A stretch of 64,000 nt of DNA. It comes from Pseudomicrostroma phylloplanum (Eukaryota; Basidiomycota; Exobasidiomycetes; Microstromatales). The position numbers were made by a program, and so were the translations under genes. Within the stretch, counting starts at the first letter, position 1. Each line of letters starts with the position of its first letter. Under the pieces are notes generated by a model. The model worked only from the letters and a program-made list of their open reading frames with translations, did not search any database and was not told the DNA's origin. The stretch is from NCBI GenBank assembly GCA_039545275.1, contig BCHS01000008.1, positions 682,001 through 746,000 on the forward strand, written 5' to 3'. Shown in pieces: positions 1-10,116 of this stretch.

Positions 1-2024
1 TCATCACTCATCCAACAGCTGCTCAGTCAAGGATGATCCCGGCTGTCCTCGCACGGAATGATGTGCTCCTACGGGCTCACACTGGCTCGGGCAAGTCATT
101 CGGCCTTCTCCTCGCCCTCATGGCAAAGCCACGGGTCACCTTTAGCAAGGAGACAGAGACGAGGTCTACCACTGGCACGGCGAGTCTGATCGTCGTGCCC
201 ACCAACGAGCTCGCCCAGCAGTACCTCGCTTGGGCAAAGATGCTACTCCCAAGCACTAGCGCGACTTCTCTCGATTCAGTGATACAAATCGTAGTCAGAG
301 GCGATCAGCAACTGACTCCCGAGCAGCAGGTCAACAAGCTCATCGACCGCCCGCCTCACATTCTCATCGCCACCCCTCGGCGGGCGCTAGAGATCCTCTC
401 CCAGCCGCAAGGCTCGAACATCCTAGGTCTGCAAAGTTTGCAGACTCTTGTCTTGGACGAAGCAGACTCTTTGCTGGATCTGCCCGGACGCTTCCCTTCA
501 GCCAAAATGGTGTGGAACAACATGGTCCACCCACCGCCAGGTCTGACATTCCTCAACGAAGTCATGAAGATCCGCGGTACCTTTTCAGGGGGCCAGGTGG
601 TCCCTTCGGCCGGTCTCGAGCCTTCCGCTGGAAAGAGGGGGGATGAGCTTCGGCCTCCAGAGAAGTACCGGCGGACGCAACACCTGGCAAACGAGAGACT
701 GCACGCGAAGGGCCAGGGCTGGCTGACGCCCCCCAAAATCTTGAAGCGCTACGAAAGGCCGCTTCAAGTCGTTGCCTGCTCGGCTACAACCAATGCTGTG
801 CTCCGACACTTCCTGGGCGCCAAGACGGGCTGGGTACGCATTGGCATCAAGGAGCAGGAGCAGGACGAGCTCACCTTTGGGCGGCGGCCGACCAGGGTCA
901 GAAATCAAGGTGTTACGGGGCAGTGGATCGATCTCACTGGCATGTCAGGCATGACAGGGTTGCGCTCGAGAGGGGATCAGGTGGACGTCGACTCTTCTGC
1001 TTCGGCCGGGAAGACCATGCCCGTTGAGCTCGCGCACGTCTGCATCGTCGTCGATGAAGGCCTGCCACCCTCACAGACACAACAGGGCCCAGACGATATG
1101 GGCCTGCTGCCTGCCATGAGGAACATGTCCCAGAAGCGGATTAGACGCTCGCTACAGCCTCCATCCGAAGGTTCGAAATCGGGGCGACGAGAAGAGCCAG
1201 AAGATGAGGACGAGAAGGACGAGGTTGCGGCTCGAGCCCTTGAGCTACAGGAGCAGAACATCGTCAGGTCTTTCCAGCTTCCGCCATCGGAAGTGGACAC
1301 GACGATGCTCGAGTCTATGGCGTACACATTTGCCCTCGAAGGCGTGTCAAAGGCACTAGTCTTCATTCCTCCCCAGTGGTCACTCCGGTCAACAGTCACT
1401 CACTTGACCGGTCTCGGTATGCCCGTCGTACCACTCGAGGAAATGCAAACGTCAGCCTCATCTGCAGGAAGCGCAGCAGACGAAAAGCCAAAGGTCTCTG
1501 TCATCCAGTCCACCTCGGGTCGAGGGCTGGACATTCCTCACCTCAGCCACGTCTTCATCCTGGGCATGGAAGCGGTCCGCGATCCAGTGCAGTACGCGCA
1601 CCTCGCCGGTCGCACCTCGCGGATCGGGCGGGACAGCCAGCTGAATCAGGAGCGCAAGGCGGGAACCGTCGTAACCCTTGTGCGTGGGCTTACCTTGGAG
1701 GACGCTAGACGCAACGAGGAGATTGCACTGCGCCATAGGAATAGGGCGATGGGCAAGGTCAACACCACGGCACAGTCCCTCGAAGAAGGAGGAGGAGGAA
1801 CGAAGCGCTCCTCCTCCAAGCGACAGGTGCGGGCTAGTGGGGCCGAGCAGACGACTCCGAAGCGGTTGTTGATCAGCTCGGGAGAGAAGAAGATGTCGAC
1901 AATCTATGCGCGATTGGGGGTTAGGCCGGGGAGGATCGAGCTCAAGGGGATCAACGAGGTTGATGAGGACGTCGACGTGGATGAGGTGGACGATGGGCAG
2001 AAAGAGGAAGGCAACCTTCTCTAG
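1..2024 (+). CDS. MRH4: DEAD-box ATP-dependent RNA helicase, MRH4-like, 5' truncated by window edge
   Basis: An RNA-dependent ATPase, probably mitochondrial and acting in ribosome assembly if the MRH4 assignment holds. The motifs appear in order. A Q-motif-like stretch ending in MIPA starts before the ATG at 33 and runs in frame to base 3, so the true start lies left of the window. Then come motif I AHTGSGKS, Ia PTNELA, Ib TPRR, II DEAD (bases 456-467), III SAT, V SGRGLDIP and VI HLAGRTSRIGR near bases 1597-1629. A charged, disordered insertion of about 100 residues sits between the two RecA-like lobes, and the tail is acidic. The visible part is 663 residues from the internal Met, with no intron. 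The gene converges with SWC4, 132 bp away. The helicase class is certain; the MRH4 label rests on general resemblance, because the diagnostic N-terminus is missing. Confidence 0.8.
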   Translation, partial: ITHPTAAQSRMIPAVLARNDVLLRAHTGSGKSFGLLLALMAKPRVTFSKETETRSTTGTASLIVVPTNELAQQYLAWAKMLLPSTSATSLDSVIQIVVRGDQQLTPEQQVNKLIDRPPHILIATPRRALEILSQPQGSNILGLQSLQTLVLDEADSLLDLPGRFPSAKMVWNNMVHPPPGLTFLNEVMKIRGTFSGGQVVPSAGLEPSAGKRGDELRPPEKYRRTQHLANERLHAKGQGWLTPPKILKRYERPLQVVACSATTNAVLRHFLGAKTGWVRIGIKEQEQDELTFGRRPTRVRNQGVTGQWIDLTGMSGMTGLRSRGDQVDVDSSASAGKTMPVELAHVCIVVDEGLPPSQTQQGPDDMGLLPAMRNMSQKRIRRSLQPPSEGSKSGRREEPEDEDEKDEVAARALELQEQNIVRSFQLPPSEVDTTMLESMAYTFALEGVSKALVFIPPQWSLRSTVTHLTGLGMPVVPLEEMQTSASSAGSAADEKPKVSVIQSTSGRGLDIPHLSHVFILGMEAVRDPVQYAHLAGRTSRIGRDSQLNQERKAGTVVTLVRGLTLEDARRNEEIALRHRNRAMGKVNTTAQSLEEGGGGTKRSSSKRQVRASGAEQTTPKRLLISSGEKKMSTIYARLGVRPGRIELKGINEVDEDVDVDEVDDGQKEEGNLL

Positions 2025-2156
2025 ACCAGAGACAGGGAGCGGGCAAAGGCAGTAGAGGAACTCTGTCTATTGCTTCCATTTTGTATACTCGTATCCTGTA
2101 CTGTTACACAATCGTATCCACCACCTCCACCACTATCACATGGCGTACGCCCCTCT

Positions 2157-4055
2157 CTACTCATCATCGAGATCTGCATCCATACTGTCTCCCCTGGCCT
2201 CACCAGCTGTCTCTCCCTGTCCCTCTGCACCAGCTCTTCCGTCGCCCTCTCCACCAGCACCAGCACCAGTATCGCTCCGTGCATCCAGGAAGCTCTCTTC
2301 GCCAGCCCTACTCTGGTCCATGGACTGGTCTGCCACATCCGTAGGCGAGGCGGCACTGCCTAGACCCACGGCGGGCGTGTGAGAACGGCTGGAGCGACTG
2401 GTCCTCGCGACTGTACTGCCCCTTGCTGACCTGGCAGTAGCACCAGCAGCAGCAGTGCTCGATGGAACCGCCGAGCCTTCCTTTGTCGCGCCGGTGCCTC
2501 CAAGTCCAGCACCAGTCAAGCTCGCCAGCCTGTTCTTTGCAATCCTCAACTCGCTCTCCACCCTGTCCGTCTGCTTCTTCATCTCCAGCCCACTCGTCAC
2601 TGCGCCTAGCAGACCCTCCCACTTCTCGCAGTTCTGACGAGTGGGGAACACCAGACGGGGTCCGATGGGAGGGTTGAGCTCGGCGAGGGTCTGCATCGTG
2701 CGGTTGTACTGCGTCTGTCTTGGGGCCAGGAGGCGAGTGGAGCGAAGGTAGACTCCGTGCGAGGAAGTGGGGTTGTTGGTGGACGGTGCAAGGGGTGGAG
2801 ATGTTGAGGGTGTCCCCACGAGGAAGAGGTAGGGAGGTCGTCCGAGGGGTGGGGACTCGGGGTCGAAGCGGGTGATGCACTGCTGCTCGTCGTAGCGGCC
2901 CTGCCGAAGCTCAGCTCGCTGCTGCGTGGTGAGACCTATCTTTGCTGCGCCGGAAGAGCTAGCCGTTGCAGCGTCGTCCTCGACGACGGAGCCGTCGAGG
3001 CGACGCTTCTTCCTTCGGCCGTCTTGGTTGGCGGCATCCTCGGCCGCACCTGGAGTTCCGGGGATGATGGCAGCGCCCGCTGCGATACCTGCACCCGCTT
3101 CAGCGATGAGACCAGCAGAGACGTCTGGTACTCTCTCCCAGCCTCCCAAAAGCTTCAGCAGATCCTCGCGGTCTGCAGAGAACTTGGCCTCTTGTTGCTC
3201 GAGTCGCCTCGCTTCTACATAGAGGGCCTCCTCCTCGGCAAGCTGAGCAGGCGTTCTGGTGAATAGACGGGCCAACGCCTGTTTCCTCTCCACCTCGGCG
3301 CCCTTGTCGAAAGCATACGTCTGAAGGAGCCTCGTTCGGCTCTCCATATCTTCTACTGAGATTCGGCTCCTGATCAATCGGCGGCAGATGGCATAGTATC
3401 TCGCCTTGAGGTCTTCCATGGTACGATTCTTGGAAGCTGTGGCTGGAAAGTCCCATCGGTCGGCAATGATGACGAAGCGGAGATCGTACATCTGGCAGAG
3501 CTCGATGAGGTAGTCGGTCTCTTCCCTAGTCCAATCGTCGTCGCGTAGATGCTGAGAGTACTCATCGCTCGAATAAGTGTACACGCCCGAAGATGTGTTG
3601 AAGACGGCATGGGGATACTCCTTCTCTGCCGCCTGAGGTTCGGTGGTAGTCTTACTCGACTCTCCTTCCTTGGCAGGGACCCAGTGGTACAGGACAAGGT
3701 CATCTGGCCTTGCAGGATTCTTGAAAGGCTTCCACACCCACCCCGTCGCCTTCTTCTCCTTTCTCTTGAATTTGGGTCGGAAGCCACGAGCTGCTCCCCC
3801 AGCGCCATCCTGGCCGAGCATCGCCCTGGCCTCGGTATGGGCGACGGCGAGACTTGGGGCATTGTCGCCTAGCAGGGCGTGGAGCTCACGCGTGATTCCA
3901 TCAATCTTGGGCTTGGCTTTGGGCTTGTGAGTAGGAGGTCCTGTGGGGGGTCGGGAGGTGGATGCTGTAGCCTGTGTGGAAGACGAGGGATCGTTCTGCT
4001 GCCTCTGTGGCAGGTTGAGGATGTCTCGCACATCTTTTCCAGAAGCAGTGGCCAT
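2157..4055 (-). CDS. SWC4: SWR1/NuA4 complex subunit SWC4 (DMAP1 family)
   Basis: A chromatin subunit shared by the SWR1 remodeller, which deposits H2A.Z, and the NuA4 histone acetyltransferase; it is nuclear. This is a single open exon of 632 residues. It opens with a short MATASGKDVRDILNLP segment typical of the family. A conserved WVWKPFKNPAR / YHWVP block follows, then a SANT/Myb-like domain at about residues 170-240 (WTREETDYLIEL, then LRFVIIADRW and LKARYYAICR). The C-terminal half keeps the DMAP1-type run around RSTRLLAPRQTQYNRTMQ and ends in a Ser/Ala/Gly-rich acidic tail. The ATG at 4055 is the first in frame. NPR3 starts 258 bp away on the other strand, so the two probably share a promoter. 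Length is somewhat above yeast Swc4 because of low-complexity segments. Confidence 0.93.
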   Translation of the reverse strand: MATASGKDVRDILNLPQRQQNDPSSSTQATASTSRPPTGPPTHKPKAKPKIDGITRELHALLGDNAPSLAVAHTEARAMLGQDGAGGAARGFRPKFKRKEKKATGWVWKPFKNPARPDDLVLYHWVPAKEGESSKTTTEPQAAEKEYPHAVFNTSSGVYTYSSDEYSQHLRDDDWTREETDYLIELCQMYDLRFVIIADRWDFPATASKNRTMEDLKARYYAICRRLIRSRISVEDMESRTRLLQTYAFDKGAEVERKQALARLFTRTPAQLAEEEALYVEARRLEQQEAKFSADREDLLKLLGGWERVPDVSAGLIAEAGAGIAAGAAIIPGTPGAAEDAANQDGRRKKRRLDGSVVEDDAATASSSGAAKIGLTTQQRAELRQGRYDEQQCITRFDPESPPLGRPPYLFLVGTPSTSPPLAPSTNNPTSSHGVYLRSTRLLAPRQTQYNRTMQTLAELNPPIGPRLVFPTRQNCEKWEGLLGAVTSGLEMKKQTDRVESELRIAKNRLASLTGAGLGGTGATKEGSAVPSSTAAAGATARSARGSTVARTSRSSRSHTPAVGLGSAASPTDVADQSMDQSRAGEESFLDARSDTGAGAGGEGDGRAGAEGQGETAGEARGDSMDADLDDE

Positions 4056-4313
4056 GTTCGCCGTCTACCACCAGTAGCGTAGGTTTAGTGATGGTGATGA
4101 TGATGAAGGGTGGTAAAGAGGATGGCGAGGGAGGAAGAAGCGCGCCTCTTGCCTTGTTCCGCGAGATTGAGGCTGATGTTCTCTCTTTCCGCCTGCGAGG
4201 GTCCAACTGATACCGACTGTATCTTCCCCGTACGATCTCCTTGCCTGCTAGTGCTCCATTGCCTCTTCTGTATCAAACGGCAGGGGCATACTCATACCCG
4301 GCAAGTGCTGCTG

Positions 4314-7300
4314 ATGGCTGTGAGCACCTCGGACCTCAGCGCCTCGCCCTTGGTCGCCGTCCTCCTCGTCACGTCCACTTCCTCGCGGGCGCCTCAGGTC
4401 GTCTTTCGGTATCCACGCAAGCCGCGCCCCCTGCGTCGCCTGTCCAAGGTACAATACTATGCTGGACAACAGGCGGAATGGGCTGGCGAGTCCTCTCATA
4501 GCGCTTATGGCAGAGGCTCCACGGCCACCGATGGCTTCAGCATAGGCGCAGACGAGCAGCGCAACTGGGCCCAGTGGGAAGAGCAAGGCGAGGATAGCGA
4601 AGCGTCCAGCTCGAGCGATCAGGCCACCAGCAGCGACGACGGATCACTTGGCTCCTCCGATCAGGAGTCTGGCAGCGGCAGTGACTCTGATCAGCGTAGT
4701 CTCACAGAAGCAAGCGAGCTTACGGACAATGAGAGCGCATCAGAGGCAATGAGCACCTCTCGCACCGGCCCCGCAGCTTCTGTCGGTCGGCGCTCAAGAC
4801 GGGACATCGACCCATCGTCCTCGCTGAGGTATTCCTCACGGAACCCTCCTTCTTCCAGCAGAGTCTCAAGTAATCGTCGCCAGCGGAGTCCGTCTGTGGC
4901 TCATATGTCATCCTCCCTCAGAGACCCCACCGTGGAGTACTCACCCGAGCGTCATTCGCAGGCGGGTGAGAGCGCAGGAAGGGCCAGAAGAAGGGGACTA
5001 ACGCTCACTGCGACAGATCAGCCGCTTCGAGACCCCCGAAAGTCTGCAAAGGAGCACTCGCCGAGTAGGCGAGCTCGAAATGCCAAAGCATTCTCCACTT
5101 ATCTTGGCTTTCCAGTGGAAGACTTGGCCGAATTTCTGGCTCCAGATAGGGACCTCTGCAATCGTCGCTTCGACTTCACAGTTGATGACCTTACCTTTGT
5201 TGGCCACCCTGTACGGATACCATCGAAGTCTCGCGCCGCTCAGTCTGACGAGTCTAACGACGACCAGGATGAGAGGGGAAGGCGAGGAAGAAGCGCTCAA
5301 CATTCCTCTGATTCGGGAGGTACGAGTGCGCCTCCCTCGGCGTCAACTGGATCCTCATCTTCCCCTTCGGTAACGCTGTTTCATCTCGTCCTCGTCCTGC
5401 AATCACCGGACCCTTCCTACGCTGCTCCGTCGCTGGACCTCACAACGTGGCTCGGCTTCTGGTACGACAATGTCTGCTTCAAGATGACAGCTTCACTCTG
5501 GGCTGAAGAGCAACGATGCTCCTATGTCTCTGAAGAAGCCGATGCCCTCTTCAAGCTGTGGGGTGAAGTCGAAGGCAACTCGGGTTCGGGACCATCCTAT
5601 GCTCTTCATCTCAACCGGATACTTCTGACCTCGTCCATGGCTCGCTGCTTCCGCAATCTATACCGGTGCCTCTCCCGCCCATCTCCTCACCGCACGCCCT
5701 TTGTCACCGTCAACGAGCTGGACGTCCATCTTCAGCTGCCTCCTCTCCTTATGGACCCCGCAAGAATGGTCAAGAGTATCATGGAGTTAGGTCCCAGCAT
5801 AGATGCTGTCAATGCGGAGATGAGAGCCGAGCAAGAAGGCGGCAGAGGCGCAGGCGAGCTAGTGAGAGGTACTGGAGCTGCACTAGATGAGTGGACCAAG
5901 GCTAGTGGACCGCCTCTGTTCCCATGGAAGACCTTGCTTCTGCTCTCGGATCCGGAAGATGAAGAAGTACCTAAAATCAAGAGGTACCGTTCGCTTGGAG
6001 GCCAGGTGATCGAATTGTCATCCGACGACGAGTCGTCTTTGGCCGAGCTAGAGGAAGTCGGTCTAGCTGATGCGGGGATAGAGATCTGGGCGAAGAGGTT
6101 TACCGCCCTCCTCAAGCCAACCGTGTCAGGTCTCCTAACTTTCAACGAGCTTGCAGCGCTTCTGGGCTGGGACCTCGAAGAAGACGTATACCCAATGGCG
6201 AGGCATCTCGTCTACTACAAACAAGCTCGGGTCGTCGATGTGCCCATGATTCAGAATACATACGGTCTCAGCCCCCTTGTTGACCTTGCGAGCATTTCTC
6301 GCTTCTCCACCAGCTTCGCTTTGCGCTTTCCCCAGCAACAGCCGCTACCACGGCTGCTTGCAGCCCTTGGCTCATCCTTTCAACCGTTCTACAATCATTG
6401 GCTGAGCATACATCCAGGTCCCTCCAACTCGACTTCGATAAGCCAGGAGCCTCAGAAGGATCCCACGAAGCGTCAGGTCGCCTTCGATGCTCTGATCTGG
6501 CTCTTACGACACGAGATCATCATTCAACAGCACCTGCGCTTCCGCCTCATTGCTACTGAAGCCGTCAAGCGCAAGGCGAGGCAAATGTGGGAAGAGCAGA
6601 GAGCACTGAGAGATGAGGCACTGCATCGTCGCGAGGAGCTCAAGGAGTGGAGGCGCGAGAGGAGAGCTCTCAAGAAAGGCCCAGATCCAAGCCGCCGTGA
6701 GGGTGAGCTTGTGCCTTTGGTCCCTCAGTCGGCTCCCGGTGGCTCAGATCTCCAGACCACTACCGTCGGAGCACCATTAGAAGAGGGCGATCGTGGCAGA
6801 GCTCCACGTCAGCGTTCGAGGTCTGCCGAGGCCCGAGATCGATCAAGAGAAACCTCTAAAGACGACCCTCTGGCTTCAAAGAACGCGGCTTCCCGAATTT
6901 CGTCATCTTCCTCACGATCAAGGTCTCGGAACCCTCTACCGCTGGGTAGGGTCAGTGCTCTTGGTCGACTCACCTCAGCCGCTGGAGGAACAGGTGTCTA
7001 CACTCCGGAAGGCAGCTATCGCCGAGGTCAGGATCGTACTGAGACTGCCCTAGAGTTTGAGCGACGACCAGTGCAGCGCTCGAGAAGTCCTAGCTCAAAT
7101 CTTCCCGTGGTGGTGGGTCACGCAAAGGACGACAGCTCTGGCAGTGGCGCTGTAGTCCAGCCCATCGCCAGCTTCACTCGAGACAGGGCGGCCTCCTTCC
7201 TAACGGAGCAACACCGGCGGCGAGCGCTGAGCATGGTCAGGGGCGGGACTGCCAACTCTGTGGGAAGTGGCGATGCAAGTCACCACTCTTCTCCCAGGAC

Positions 7301-8183
7301 CGAGAGTCACCAATCTGCGGCCCCTGGGAGTGCTGTCGGTATAGGTCGAGGTCGACCCCGAGGCGAGTCGTCCGCCAGCGCGTCTGCCCTACCGGCTCAC
7401 ATGGCTGCGCAGCGACGATTGTCTCGTAGCCCGTCCAGAGCGAGGATGAGGGTGAAGGGCTTTGGCGATCAGGAAGAGGTATGGGTCGATGGTGAGGAAA
7501 TCAGAGTAGAGGAAGAAGAGGAGGTAGCACCGCTGCCCGCTACAGAGGAAGCACGCAGGCTGAGCAACGTCGGCGAAGAGGAGTCAGAGGTGCAGGCAGC
7601 TGCAGCAGCCGCTGCTGCTGCAGCTGCTGCACCTCCAGCTTCACCTTCCTCTGGTACTGAGCAACAGGAGGGCGCAGAGGAGAAGGAGCAAGACGCTGCA
7701 CAGCCTCCCGAGACGGCCGGGCTACACGATTCTGTCCACGAGTCTGTGCGCTCTAGACATGCTACCTTTGACCTTCAGCCCGGCCATTCGGACCGGGGCG
7801 GGCACGGAGGCTACCCTTACTCTTCAGACGATTCGGCTGACGACGACGATGACGATGAAGATGACGACGAAGACGACCTGGGCCACCACCCACACCTCAA
7901 CTTCAACTTCGAGGAGGAGTTCCCCGAGCCCTCCTACGACTTCACCCCTTCTCTAATCTCCGTGCCCAATCGCGCCAGTCGAGAGGAGAGTGCCTGGATC
8001 CACGCCATGCTCGAGGGCAAAGACGACGTCTCTGACGCCTTTAGGAAGCTGACGCCCTATCTTGATGGGAGACATACGATTGACGAGGCGCTGGCGGATG
8101 GGGAACTTAATATGCGCAGGAGAGATTTGAGGAATTTGTTGAATCGGTTTGCTGAGGAGATACTCACGTTTGTGCATCCCTGA
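4314..8183 (+). CDS. NPR3: Nitrogen permease regulator 3 (GATOR1/SEACIT subunit)
   Basis: Npr3 pairs with Npr2 in the GATOR1/SEACIT complex, which restrains TORC1 when amino acids are scarce; it acts at the vacuolar membrane. The ATG at 4314 was chosen because the family N-terminus (VAVLLVTS, then VVFRYP) follows it directly; upstream in-frame codons look like leader. The 1289-residue product has the N-terminal longin-like half in pieces (LGFPVEDLAEFLAP, then RRFDFTVDDLTFVGHP, then LFHLVLVLQSP). It ends in a winged-helix region (LTPYLDGRHTIDEAL to EILTFVHP). Long Ser/Arg-rich disordered segments, a poly-Ala run and an Asp/Glu-only stretch lie between. No intron is needed. The gene converges with GLT1. 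Confidence 0.92.
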   Translation: MAVSTSDLSASPLVAVLLVTSTSSRAPQVVFRYPRKPRPLRRLSKVQYYAGQQAEWAGESSHSAYGRGSTATDGFSIGADEQRNWAQWEEQGEDSEASSSSDQATSSDDGSLGSSDQESGSGSDSDQRSLTEASELTDNESASEAMSTSRTGPAASVGRRSRRDIDPSSSLRYSSRNPPSSSRVSSNRRQRSPSVAHMSSSLRDPTVEYSPERHSQAGESAGRARRRGLTLTATDQPLRDPRKSAKEHSPSRRARNAKAFSTYLGFPVEDLAEFLAPDRDLCNRRFDFTVDDLTFVGHPVRIPSKSRAAQSDESNDDQDERGRRGRSAQHSSDSGGTSAPPSASTGSSSSPSVTLFHLVLVLQSPDPSYAAPSLDLTTWLGFWYDNVCFKMTASLWAEEQRCSYVSEEADALFKLWGEVEGNSGSGPSYALHLNRILLTSSMARCFRNLYRCLSRPSPHRTPFVTVNELDVHLQLPPLLMDPARMVKSIMELGPSIDAVNAEMRAEQEGGRGAGELVRGTGAALDEWTKASGPPLFPWKTLLLLSDPEDEEVPKIKRYRSLGGQVIELSSDDESSLAELEEVGLADAGIEIWAKRFTALLKPTVSGLLTFNELAALLGWDLEEDVYPMARHLVYYKQARVVDVPMIQNTYGLSPLVDLASISRFSTSFALRFPQQQPLPRLLAALGSSFQPFYNHWLSIHPGPSNSTSISQEPQKDPTKRQVAFDALIWLLRHEIIIQQHLRFRLIATEAVKRKARQMWEEQRALRDEALHRREELKEWRRERRALKKGPDPSRREGELVPLVPQSAPGGSDLQTTTVGAPLEEGDRGRAPRQRSRSAEARDRSRETSKDDPLASKNAASRISSSSSRSRSRNPLPLGRVSALGRLTSAAGGTGVYTPEGSYRRGQDRTETALEFERRPVQRSRSPSSNLPVVVGHAKDDSSGSGAVVQPIASFTRDRAASFLTEQHRRRALSMVRGGTANSVGSGDASHHSSPRTESHQSAAPGSAVGIGRGRPRGESSASASALPAHMAAQRRLSRSPSRARMRVKGFGDQEEVWVDGEEIRVEEEEEVAPLPATEEARRLSNVGEEESEVQAAAAAAAAAAAAPPASPSSGTEQQEGAEEKEQDAAQPPETAGLHDSVHESVRSRHATFDLQPGHSDRGGHGGYPYSSDDSADDDDDDEDDDEDDLGHHPHLNFNFEEEFPEPSYDFTPSLISVPNRASREESAWIHAMLEGKDDVSDAFRKLTPYLDGRHTIDEALADGELNMRRRDLRNLLNRFAEEILTFVHP

Positions 8184-8674
8184 GGCCTGACTCGAGGCGA
8201 GGCGAGGTCAGTGCTGGTCATGCCGAGATGTCGAGGATGCTGCTCTGCATGTGTCTCCTGCGTCGTTTCTCGCTTACTTCGCTGCTGTATAGTCTAGTCT
8301 AATCGAAGCCAACTGCCATCATCATGTCGTTTCCTGGCCACCATTTGTCGTGTCTTGTGAGAGGCTGCAGAGATGTCGTTGCAGCGAAGCAGCTGTTCGA
8401 CTGAAGAGTCTAATATCCGAAGAGGGTCCAGTACAGGCCAGTCCAGTCGTACACATTCTCTTCTTTCGCTCCTCACGGTCACTCGAAGCCACCCACTCAG
8501 CCAGGCAATTGCTCATCATTTCGTTCAATTGATTCTAGGCACAAAGGAGACTAAAGAGGAAACACGGTAAGAGAGGCGAACGTCGGACAAAAGAAGGTAG
8601 CTGAGTGACAAGACTGATATGAAAGGTAAAGAGAAGCAGAGAAGCGGTGGTGAAGCGCACAGCTCCCTCTTCGA
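8184..8674. other. Convergent 3' intergenic region NPR3/GLT1
   Basis: About 490 bp between the stop codons of two convergent genes. It should hold both 3' untranslated regions and terminators. I see no conserved coding pattern, RNA gene or repeat beyond a short GAGGC reiteration just after the NPR3 stop. Confidence 0.6.
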
Positions 8675-10085
8675 TCAAGCGGCAGGGGCAGCGATGGCCT
8701 TCTTGCCTTCGGCGTAGGTCTTGTGTGCGGTCCAGCTGCGCTGGGCGATACCACCGGCCCAAGCGAGCCTGGTGTTGCCCTGGAGGTGCAAGTCAAGGGC
8801 AGCGGCGGCCCTCCTTCCTTCGTTGATGGCGTGCACCACGAGAGACTGACCACGACGACAGTCACCGCTGGACCAGACCTTCTCGACGGAAGTCTGGAAG
8901 GACTTGGGTCCCTCCCAGTCGGCCTTGATGTTGCTGCGTCCGTCCCTCTCGAGGCCGAGGCTCTGCGAGGCATGGTCCTCGGGTCCAAGGAAACCCATAG
9001 CGAGCAGGCAGATGTCACAGGGAATCTCCTCCTCTGAGCCGGGCACGAGGGCCATGTTCCACTTGCCGGAGGCGTCCTTCTGCCAGTCGACCTGAGCGAT
9101 CTTGAGCGCAACGAGCTTGCCCTCCTCGTTCTTGACGAACTCCTTGGTGGTAGTGCAGTAGCGACGAGGGTCCTTGCCGAAGCGGTCGGTCACCTCGGTG
9201 TGACCGTAGTCGGTTCGGAAGATTCGGGCAAACTGAGGCCATGGGTTGTCACGAGCACGGGTCTCGGGTGGCTGAGGCAGCAGCTCCAGGTTGGTCACCG
9301 AGACGGCACCCATTCGCACAGAGGTACCGATACAGTCGTTTCCTGTGTCACCACCGCCGATGACGACGATGTGCTTGCCGGCAGGGTTCAGGCCAGCCAT
9401 GTGCTCGTTGATGGCCTCGTCGGTGAGTCCCTTGTCGACGCACTTGGTGGCAGAGGTGAGGTAGCTCATGGCAAAGGCCACTCCCTCAGCCTCTCGGCCT
9501 GGCAGCTTCAGGTCACGGGGCCAAGTAGCTCCAGTGGCGAACAGGACGGCATCGTTCTGCTCCTTGAGGTCTCCGGCGTCGATGTCCTTGCCGATCTCTA
9601 CACCAGTGCAGAAGATAACACCTTCGTCCTCCATAAGCTTGACTCGGCGAGCGACGACGCCCTTGTCGAGCTTCATATTGGGGATACCGTAGTAGAGCAG
9701 ACCACCGACCTTGTCAGCTCGCTCGTAGACGGTCACGGAGTGACCAGCACGGTTGAGCTGGTCAGCTGCAGAGAGACCGGCGGGACCGGAACCGATGACG
9801 GCGATGGTCTTGCCAGTGCGGGTCTGGGGTGGTCGAGGAACCATCCAGCCCATCTCCCATCCCTTGTCGATGATGGCGCACTCGATTGACTTGATGCCGA
9901 CTGGAGACTCAATGATACCTAGAACACAAGCACTCTCACAAGGAGCGGGGCAGACTCGACCAGTGAACTCGGGGAAGTTGTTGGTGAGGAGCAGCTTGTT
10001 GAGAGCGTCCTGCCACTGACCCTTGAAGACCAGGTCGTTCCACTTGGGAATGACGTTGGAGATGGGGCATCCTGTGTCTGACTGA

Positions 10086-10116
<31 letters not shown>

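Noticed and set aside
4110..4313. In-frame N-terminal extension of NPR3
   Set aside because: The added 68 residues include no family feature, and the conserved start of NPR3 follows the ATG at 4314.
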